From Rhodospirillales bacterium (GTDB taxonomy: Bacteria > Pseudomonadota > Alphaproteobacteria > Rhodospirillales > UBA2165), in NCBI GenBank assembly GCA_013204125.1, contig JABMOP010000194.1, forward strand, positions 1 through 12,599: a stretch of 12,599 bases of DNA. Direction: 5' to 3'. The notes below the pieces were generated by a model, which worked only from the letters and a program-made list of their open reading frames with translations, searched no databases and had not been told where the DNA came from. The position numbers were made by a program, and so were the translations under genes. Positions 7,282 through 12,599 of the stretch are shown piece by piece; within the stretch, counting starts at the first letter, position 1, and every line of letters begins with the position of its first letter.

Positions 7282-7309
7282 TTGATTTCAGGTAAAAAAC
7301 TAATATAAA
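7282..7309 (+). promoter_or_regulatory. rquA: Putative sigma-70 promoter of rquA-frdABCD
   Basis: A -35-like TTGATT (7282-7287) and a -10-like TATAAA (7304-7309) are separated by 16 bases in an AT-rich stretch that differs from the surrounding GC-rich DNA. Transcription would begin near 7316, leaving about 25 untranslated bases before the ATG at 7341. The alternative TTG start at 7311 would lie upstream of that transcript start, which favours the ATG. Confidence 0.45.
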
Positions 7310-7340
7310 CTTGTTGTCGTTCGAGCCAAAGGGTCAAAAG

Positions 7341-8129
7341 ATGGATAGGGCTCTTCTAAACAACAGAACACCGGATCAACTCAGGGCCTCAATCCCGGCT
7401 CGGATCCTCGCACCGACAATGGCCGGCATTTTGACGGCATATGATGTTTCGCCGAAAGGAGCAGTCTCCGAAGTGCCAGCTTATCTTCAGGATATTTATT
7501 ACTGGGCCTATCTTAACCCCAGAAACGTAGAGCTTTTAGACCGCGAATCGGTGGTCAAAATCCTACTCTGGGGTCGGCATAAACACCTCCGGCAAAAAGC
7601 CTTTGACGAAATCGCCCCTGGACAGAGCGTGCTGCAACCTGCCCATGTTTACGGAGAATTTTCGCCGACCCTGGCTCGCCATCTAGGCCCAAGCGGCCAG
7701 CTTGATGTCATCGACGTCGCGCCAGTCCAGGTTGCCAATTGCCGGCGCAAATTGGCGCCCTATCCGCAAGCATCGGTCCACCGTGCAGATGCGTCGCAGC
7801 CGGGCACCGGCATCTATGACGCCGTCTGCTGTTACTTCCTGCTCCACGAGATACCCGACGATTATAAGCACTTGGTGGTCGATGCGCTGCTGGATCGGGT
7901 CGTGCCGGGCGGCAAAGTTATCTTTGTCGATTACCACAAGCCCCATTGGGCACATCCCCTGAAACTAATTACCAGCCTCGTGTTCGATACTTTGGAGCCT
8001 TTCGCCAAGAGCCTGTGGCGCAGCGAGATCATGGAATTCGCGAAAAACGCCGACCAGTTTAATTGGCGCAAAGAAACTTATTTCGGCGGCCTTTTTCAAA
8101 AAGTCATCGCCCAGCGCCAAGAGGAATAA
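7341..8129 (+). CDS. rquA: Rhodoquinone biosynthesis protein RquA
   Basis: This 262-residue protein has a class I SAM-dependent methyltransferase fold and matches RquA, the enzyme that converts ubiquinone to rhodoquinone by replacing a ring methoxy group with an amino group. Recognisable family text includes VPAYLQDIYYWAYLNPRNVELLD near the N-terminus, VYGEFS (103-108) where ordinary methyltransferases have the glycine-rich D-x-G-x-G loop, DVIDVAPVQVANCRRKL (acidic residue D125), FLLHEIPDD, VDYHKP (D197-H199) and KETYFGGLFQK at 244-254. The ATG at 7341 is chosen over TTG 7311 because a promoter-like -10 overlaps the latter. Only 5 bases separate its stop from frdA, so quinone maker and quinone user are probably made from one mRNA. 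The reaction occurs on a membrane lipid, so membrane association is expected. The closest alternative, a UbiE/COQ5-type methyltransferase, fits less well because of the changed SAM loop. Confidence 0.9.
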   Translation: MDRALLNNRTPDQLRASIPARILAPTMAGILTAYDVSPKGAVSEVPAYLQDIYYWAYLNPRNVELLDRESVVKILLWGRHKHLRQKAFDEIAPGQSVLQPAHVYGEFSPTLARHLGPSGQLDVIDVAPVQVANCRRKLAPYPQASVHRADASQPGTGIYDAVCCYFLLHEIPDDYKHLVVDALLDRVVPGGKVIFVDYHKPHWAHPLKLITSLVFDTLEPFAKSLWRSEIMEFAKNADQFNWRKETYFGGLFQKVIAQRQEE

Positions 8130-8134
8130 GGATC

Positions 8135-9886
8135 ATGAAAATGATCGAAACAGACGTTGCCATCGTCGGTGCGGGCGGCGCTGGAATTCGGGCTGCCATC
8201 GCCATTGCCGAAGCCGATCCGACGATCCGCGTCGCGCTCATATCCAAGGTTTACCCGATGCGCAGCCATACCGTCGCCGCCGAAGGCGGGGCCGCCGGCG
8301 TCATTAAGGAAAATGACAGCCTAGATGACCATTTTGCCGATACGGTCAGCGGCGGCGATTGGCTGTGCGATCAGGACGCGGTCGAACTCTTCGTCGCCGA
8401 AGCCCCAAAGGAGCTTATCCAATTGGAACACTGGGGATGCCCGTGGAGCCGCGAAGAGGATGGTTCGGTCGGCGTCCGCCCGTTCGGCGGCATGAAGATG
8501 GAACGAACCTGGTATGCCGCCGATAAAACCGGCTTTCACCTACTTCACACGCTTTTCCAGACATCCCTTAAATATCCCTCCATCACACGGTTCGACGAAT
8601 TCTACTCGACCGAGCTTTTGGCGGCGAACGGACGCTGCCAGGGGGTCATGGCCATCGAAATGCGTTCGGGCCGAGTCCATGCGTTCATCGCCAAGTCTGT
8701 TATTATGGCCACCGGCGGCGCCGGCCGGATTTTCCCCTTCACCACCAACGGCGCCATCAAGACCGGCGACGGCATGGCGATGGCCTATCGGGCCGGTGTT
8801 CCCTTGAAGGACATGGAGTTCATCCAATACCACCCAACGGGGCTGCCGGGGACCGGCATCTTGATCACCGAGGCGGCGCGCGGCGAAGGCGCATCGCTCA
8901 CCAACAAAGACGGTTATCGCTATCTCCAGGATTACGGCCTCGGACCGGCCGATCCGTGGCCGCGCAAAAAGGCCATGGAGCTGGGACCGCGCGACCGATT
9001 GAGCCAGGCTTTTTGGCATGAACAGAAAAAAGGACGGACCGCCCAGACCCCTCATGGCGACGTGGTTTATCTTGACCTTCGCCATCTGGGAGAAAAAAAG
9101 ATCGACGAGCGCCTGCCAATGGTCCGCGATCTGGCGATCAGCTATATACGCGTCGATCCGGTCCATGATCTGATCCCAGTGCGTCCCGTCGTCCACTACA
9201 CAATGGGCGGTATTGATACAGACATCGATGGGGCCACCAGTCTGGACGGGTTGTTCGCCATCGGCGAATGCGCCTGCGTCAGCATCAATGGAGCCAACCG
9301 GCTGGGTTCAAACTCCCTGACCGAGCTCCTGGTCTTTGGCGCCAGGGCCGGGCGCGGAGCCGCAAAACTGGCGGCCACAGCTCCAGCCCCGGATATGGAG
9401 GGCGTTCAAGAACAGGCCAGAGCCGCCGAGGAACGGGTACTGGCATTGTTCCGCAGAGCCGACGGCGGGGAGAGCATCCCCGGTCTGCGCCAGGAAATGC
9501 ACGACACCATGGAAAGCGGCGCCGGCATTTATCGGAGCGCCGCGTCGCTATTGGCCAGCGCCACAAAGATAAGCGCGCTTCGCCGCCGATATTCAGGTGT
9601 GGCGCTCACCGATAAATCCAATGTTTATAACACCGACCTGATCCAGGCGTTGGAGCTGGGCGCCATGCTCGACGTCGCCGAGGCGATTGTTGCAGCCGCC
9701 CTTGAGCGCAAAGAATCCAGAGGCTCCCACCAACGGCTTGATTTTGAAGCGCGCGACGACGACGCCTATCTCAAGCATTCACTCGCCTATTATTCCGAAA
9801 CCGGCGATCCCGAAATTCGCCACCGAGACGTGACTATCACCAAATCGCAACCGGCCGAAAGGGTCTATGGAGGGGCTGGCAAATGA
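8135..9886 (+). CDS. frdA: Fumarate reductase flavoprotein subunit FrdA
   Basis: This 583-residue subunit reduces fumarate to succinate on the cytoplasmic face of the membrane complex. It has the FAD dinucleotide motif GAGGAG at 12-17 and the covalent flavin attachment histidine H45 in SHTVAAEGG. Substrate-site residues are visible: H233 (HPTG), E246 and R249 (EAARGEGA), R286 (GPRD, matching the proton-delivery arginine of E. coli FrdA), H354 (HYTMGG) and R389 (GANRLGSNSL). The text GDWLCDQD, WGCPWSREEDGS and FGGMKMERTW follows E. coli FrdA rather than SdhA, and the length is close to the 602 residues of E. coli. An upstream ATG at 8063 lies inside rquA; the ATG at 8135 has an AAGGA ribosome site just before it. 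The complex may also run in reverse as a succinate dehydrogenase. Confidence 0.95.
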   Translation: MKMIETDVAIVGAGGAGIRAAIAIAEADPTIRVALISKVYPMRSHTVAAEGGAAGVIKENDSLDDHFADTVSGGDWLCDQDAVELFVAEAPKELIQLEHWGCPWSREEDGSVGVRPFGGMKMERTWYAADKTGFHLLHTLFQTSLKYPSITRFDEFYSTELLAANGRCQGVMAIEMRSGRVHAFIAKSVIMATGGAGRIFPFTTNGAIKTGDGMAMAYRAGVPLKDMEFIQYHPTGLPGTGILITEAARGEGASLTNKDGYRYLQDYGLGPADPWPRKKAMELGPRDRLSQAFWHEQKKGRTAQTPHGDVVYLDLRHLGEKKIDERLPMVRDLAISYIRVDPVHDLIPVRPVVHYTMGGIDTDIDGATSLDGLFAIGECACVSINGANRLGSNSLTELLVFGARAGRGAAKLAATAPAPDMEGVQEQARAAEERVLALFRRADGGESIPGLRQEMHDTMESGAGIYRSAASLLASATKISALRRRYSGVALTDKSNVYNTDLIQALELGAMLDVAEAIVAAALERKESRGSHQRLDFEARDDDAYLKHSLAYYSETGDPEIRHRDVTITKSQPAERVYGGAGK

Positions 9887-10626
9887 GCGAACGCATCTTG
9901 GAGCTGGAAATCTTGCGCTACGATTCGGACGCCGATGCGCCACCCGCGCATCGCACCTATTCAGTCCCCTGCCAGGAAGATGGGGTGGTTTTAGACGCGC
10001 TCAACTACGTGAAAGACCATCTTGACCGCACGCTCTCCTACCGTTGGTCCTGCCATATGGCGGTGTGCGGAAGCTGCGGCATGATGATCAATGGGGAACC
10101 CATGCTTGCCTGCAAGGCATTCATCCAAGATCTACCCGATAAAATACGCATAGAGCCTCTCGCCAATTTCGAAATAGAGCGCGACCTGGTTACCGACTGC
10201 ACTGGCTTCGTAAAAAAATTAGCCAGCGTTAAACCTTACCTCCACCCCAAGGAAGACCGCGCCATTGAAGAAGGCGCCCATGCGCAATCACCGGCCGAGC
10301 TTAGGCGGTTCAAACAATTCACCCTCTGTATTAATTGCATGCTGTGCTACGCCGCCTGCCCCCAATTCGCAGCGGATCCGGATTTCGCCGGACCCGGCGC
10401 GCTGGCGCTGGCGCATCGCTACAACTTGGACAGCCGGGATAAAGGCCGGGCAGTACGGCAAGATACGGTCGCCGCCAATGACGGCATCTGGGCGTGCAGC
10501 TTTGTCGGTGCTTGCTCCGAGGTTTGCCCCCACGCGGTCGATCCAGCCGCCGCCATCCAACAGATCAAGATCGCCAGTACCATGGATTATTTTAAAAACA
10601 TGATCGGCCTGGGGAGGGATAAATGA
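9883..10626 (+). CDS. frdB: Fumarate reductase iron-sulfur subunit FrdB
   Basis: This 247-residue electron-transfer subunit links the quinone site to FrdA. The [2Fe-2S] cysteines are C57, C62, C65 and C77, the same positions as in E. coli FrdB. The [4Fe-4S] cysteines are C149, C152, C155 (CINCMLC) and C159; the third cluster uses C205, C211 and C215, with a further [4Fe-4S] contact at C159/C215 regions as usual in the fold, giving [3Fe-4S]. K229 in the QQIK segment corresponds to the lysine near the quinone in E. coli (K228). The ATG overlaps the frdA stop (ATGA at 9883-9886), and GGAGGGG just upstream is a strong ribosome site. Its own stop overlaps frdC in the same way, so subunit synthesis is coupled. 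Confidence 0.95.
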   Translation: MSERILELEILRYDSDADAPPAHRTYSVPCQEDGVVLDALNYVKDHLDRTLSYRWSCHMAVCGSCGMMINGEPMLACKAFIQDLPDKIRIEPLANFEIERDLVTDCTGFVKKLASVKPYLHPKEDRAIEEGAHAQSPAELRRFKQFTLCINCMLCYAACPQFAADPDFAGPGALALAHRYNLDSRDKGRAVRQDTVAANDGIWACSFVGACSEVCPHAVDPAAAIQQIKIASTMDYFKNMIGLGRDK

Positions 10627-11015
10627 ATACCAAGCCATATGTCCGGCCCTTCCCGCGTTATTCGTGGTGGCTCACCAAAGCGCGTTATGTCCGCTACATG
10701 ACCCGCGAAATTACCAGCTTGTTCATCGCCGCCTATACCGGGCTGCTGGTCATTGGCCTCGGAACGCTCGCTGACGGCAAAGGTGCCTGGGACGCTTATC
10801 TGGCGGCATTGCAAAGCCCAATGGGAGTGGCCTTCCACGCGGTGGCATTTGCTTTCGCGGTTTACCACTCGGCGACTTGGTTCAACGTCACACCGAAGGC
10901 CATGCCCATAGAAATAGCGGGCAAGCGGCTTCCCGATATCGCCATCATCGGCGCCCATTACGCCGTTTGGGTGGTGGTTTCGGCGGCTCTTTTCTTATTA
11001 TCGGTGGGAGGCTGA
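10623..11015 (+). CDS. frdC: Fumarate reductase membrane anchor FrdC
   Basis: This 130-residue membrane subunit matches E. coli FrdC (131 residues) along its length: the N-terminus KPYVRP, then three hydrophobic helices at about 30-50, 65-88 and 107-128, with the ATWFNVTPKAMP loop between the second and third. E29, at the same number as the quinone-site glutamate of E. coli FrdC, is retained. Together with FrdD it anchors the complex and forms the quinol site; the subunit pair is of the haem-free type. The ATG overlaps the frdB stop (ATGA at 10623-10626), and frdD starts two bases after its stop. Confidence 0.93.
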   Translation: MNTKPYVRPFPRYSWWLTKARYVRYMTREITSLFIAAYTGLLVIGLGTLADGKGAWDAYLAALQSPMGVAFHAVAFAFAVYHSATWFNVTPKAMPIEIAGKRLPDIAIIGAHYAVWVVVSAALFLLSVGG

Positions 11016-11017
11016 GC

Positions 11018-11365
11018 ATGGTGCCTTCTCATAAGCCCCTGATCTGGTCACTTTTTGCCGGCGGCGGCACCTTCGCCGCCTTCGCGGCCCCAGTGATGAT
11101 CCTGATGACCGGCCTCGCCCTGCCCTTAGGGCTGTTGGCGCCGGACACCCTCTCCTTCGAGCACATGTCCGCGCTGCTTGGTCATCCCATCGCCAAAGGG
11201 CTGATATTCTTCTCCATCTTCCTGCCCGCCTGGCATGCGGCGCACCGCCTGCGCATTACCGCCCACGACCTGGGAATCCGGGCCGATGGGTTGGTCATGG
11301 TGGTCTGCTACGGCCTCGCGGCATTGGCAACACTGGCCGCCGGGTATTATCTATTGGTTATTTGA
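11018..11365 (+). CDS. frdD: Fumarate reductase membrane anchor FrdD
   Basis: This 115-residue membrane subunit corresponds to E. coli FrdD (119 residues). It has three hydrophobic helices at about 11-40, 58-75 and 90-115, with the family text APVMILMTGLALPLGL and the motif AWHAAHRLRITAHD after helix two; H76 aligns with the E. coli HRMHH segment near the quinone site, and H83 is also kept. An in-frame start at 10877 lies deep inside frdC; ATG 11018, preceded by GGGAGG, matches the length of the family. It is the last gene of the rquA-frdABCD unit. The convergent fadE ends 28 bases away, and I see no strong terminator hairpin between them. Confidence 0.92.
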   Translation: MVPSHKPLIWSLFAGGGTFAAFAAPVMILMTGLALPLGLLAPDTLSFEHMSALLGHPIAKGLIFFSIFLPAWHAAHRLRITAHDLGIRADGLVMVVCYGLAALATLAAGYYLLVI

Positions 11366-11393
11366 CAGCTTGCACGTTGCCGAGGTTAAGAAT

Positions 11394-12599
11394 TTATTTT
11401 AACTGGTCATAGGCGGCCTGATCAAAATCGCTGACCTGAATGATGGCATCGCGCAGTTGTTCCACTTCTTCGATCAAGGCGCGTTCGGTGTCTGACAAAA
11501 TGCCCGCATCTACTGCGGCGTTCATCATCTCGATGACGGTGCCTTTGGCCAATTGCCCGTCGCGCCGCGCTTTTTCAAGTTTGCTGCGCGCCGGACCCGC
11601 CGCAAGGGTACGGGCAAACGCATGTTCGAGGGCCCCCATTCCAAGATCGTCTGGACCGGGAACAAAAATATCAGCCGTTACCGCATCTCTAACCTCCATA
11701 TTTGTTGTTATCGCCTCGGCCACAGCATCGATTTGCCTATCCGTCGGGGCAGCATGCCGCGTGCCAAGGGGGAATGTCAGGATTTTCGTAGCCCTGGCAG
11801 CGAAGCGATTGGGCAGGTTGGCAAGAACGCCCAGCAACGCATTTTCGATTTCTTTGAGAGCGTGCGTGCAGGTCCATTCGAGCAAAGCCCTTTCGCCTTC
11901 CGGGCGTCCATTGTCGTGAAAATGTTTTAGCGTTGCGGTAGCCAGAAACATCCACGAAAAGGCATCGGATAGGCGGCCCGATAAATATTCCTTACGTTTG
12001 AGAGCGCCACCTAATGTCCCAAGAGCAACATCTGAAATCAGTGCGAATGCCGCCGAGAGGCGCGCGATATCTTTGTAATAGCGGGCCTCGAAACCCTGAA
12101 CGGGCGACGATGCCAAGCGACCAGCTGATAAGCCCAGCACCAGTGCCCGGCCGGTATTTTTGAATATATGGGCGAGATGGCCGAAGAAGGCCCGGTCGAA
12201 AGATTTAACATCTCCGGCATTGGCAGCCACCATCTCGTCGAGGACGAACGGATGACAGCGGATTGCGCCCTGGCCGAAGATGATCAACGAACGGGTTAAG
12301 ATATTTGCGCCTTCAACCGTTATGCCAACCGGAATAGCGGCGTGGGCACGGGCAATGATGTTTGATGGCCCCCTGCAAATTGCAGAGCCGGCAAGGATAT
12401 CCATAGCGTCATTGATGCATAACCGGGAACCTTCGGTCAGGTAAGCTTTGACAATGGCGGATATGACGGACGGCTTTTCGCCGGCGTCCACCGCGCCAAA
12501 GGCCAGGCGTCTGGCGGCGTTCATAAAATAGGCATGGACGGCAATGCGGGCCAAGCGTTCGCGCACACCTTCGAATTTGGCAATCGGCAACCCAAATTG
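11394..12599 (-). CDS. fadE: FadE-type acyl-CoA dehydrogenase, C-terminal half (partial)
   Basis: The visible 401 residues match the C-terminal half of the large (about 800-residue) proteobacterial FadE that performs the first oxidation step of fatty-acid beta-oxidation; the N-terminal half lies past the right edge. The first visible residues (QFGLPIAKFEG) match the middle of E. coli FadE. The segment VEGANILTRSLIIFGQGAIRCHP contains the catalytic-base glutamate (codon at 12312-12314) in the position equivalent to YEG in other acyl-CoA dehydrogenases. After it comes the bacterial-type C-terminal domain, with ALGTLGGALKRKE and FPNRFAA-like text, ending in VSDFDQAAYDQLK. The gene faces frdD. 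The enzyme is a flavoprotein that feeds electrons toward the quinone pool through electron-transfer flavoprotein or membrane partners. No frameshift is seen in the visible part. Confidence 0.93.
   Translation of the reverse strand, partial: QFGLPIAKFEGVRERLARIAVHAYFMNAARRLAFGAVDAGEKPSVISAIVKAYLTEGSRLCINDAMDILAGSAICRGPSNIIARAHAAIPVGITVEGANILTRSLIIFGQGAIRCHPFVLDEMVAANAGDVKSFDRAFFGHLAHIFKNTGRALVLGLSAGRLASSPVQGFEARYYKDIARLSAAFALISDVALGTLGGALKRKEYLSGRLSDAFSWMFLATATLKHFHDNGRPEGERALLEWTCTHALKEIENALLGVLANLPNRFAARATKILTFPLGTRHAAPTDRQIDAVAEAITTNMEVRDAVTADIFVPGPDDLGMGALEHAFARTLAAGPARSKLEKARRDGQLAKGTVIEMMNAAVDAGILSDTERALIEEVEQLRDAIIQVSDFDQAAYDQLK

Noticed and set aside
8540..9196. Reverse-strand frame of 218 codons opposite frdA
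   Set aside because: Antisense shadow of the highly conserved frdA; no independent family similarity.
8135..11365. Succinate dehydrogenase (sdhABCD) instead of fumarate reductase
   Set aside because: The subunit order A-B-C-D, the SHTVAAEGG flavin motif, and close text matches to E. coli FrdA, FrdB, FrdC and FrdD all favour fumarate reductase.
11366..11400. Terminator between frdD and fadE
   Set aside because: Only a 5-bp AT-rich stem (GTTAA/TTAAC) is present, too weak to call.

Overview
The window reads as chromosomal DNA of a Gram-negative bacterium, most likely an alphaproteobacterium of the Rhodospirillales type. The reasons are moderately high GC, short intergenic gaps, many ATGA start/stop overlaps, an rquA-type rhodoquinone gene and a FadE-type acyl-CoA dehydrogenase. 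The taxonomic guess is inference. I see no rRNA, tRNA, CRISPR array, insertion sequence or phage gene, and no gene-free stretch longer than about 200 bases.

Layout. (1) Positions 2-1795 (+) are the end of tupB followed by tupC and tupA, a tungstate ABC importer with overlapping genes. (2) Positions 1984-3051 (+) hold a saccharopine dehydrogenase-like gene whose single reading frame is cut by one in-frame amber codon at 2599. (3) Positions 3118-3981 (+) encode a lone ABC ATPase resembling the MlaF/MCE lipid-transport type, with no partner genes beside it. (4) Positions 4042-7220 (+) form a probable three-gene unit: a D-2-hydroxyacid dehydrogenase-like protein with altered catalytic residues, an M24 'pita-bread' protein that has lost most metal ligands, and a class I nitronate monooxygenase-like flavoprotein. 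A hairpin with a run of ten G lies directly before its first start codon. (5) Positions 7341-11365 (+) hold rquA followed directly by frdA, frdB, frdC and frdD. (6) Positions 11394-12599 (-) are the C-terminal half of a convergent fadE.

The most informative region is rquA-frdABCD. RquA converts ubiquinone to rhodoquinone, a low-potential quinone that can drive fumarate reduction. The four genes after it encode an E. coli-type (type D, haem-free) quinol:fumarate reductase in which the expected flavin, Fe-S and quinone-site residues are kept. Together they encode both the electron carrier and the terminal reductase for anaerobic fumarate respiration. An FNR/FixK-like palindrome and a plausible sigma-70 promoter lie upstream of rquA, which fits oxygen-controlled expression. 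The tungstate importer would also suit a low-oxygen lifestyle with W/Mo enzymes. The three-gene cluster at 4042-7220 is the best candidate for an undescribed pathway, because two of its three enzymes carry non-standard active sites.
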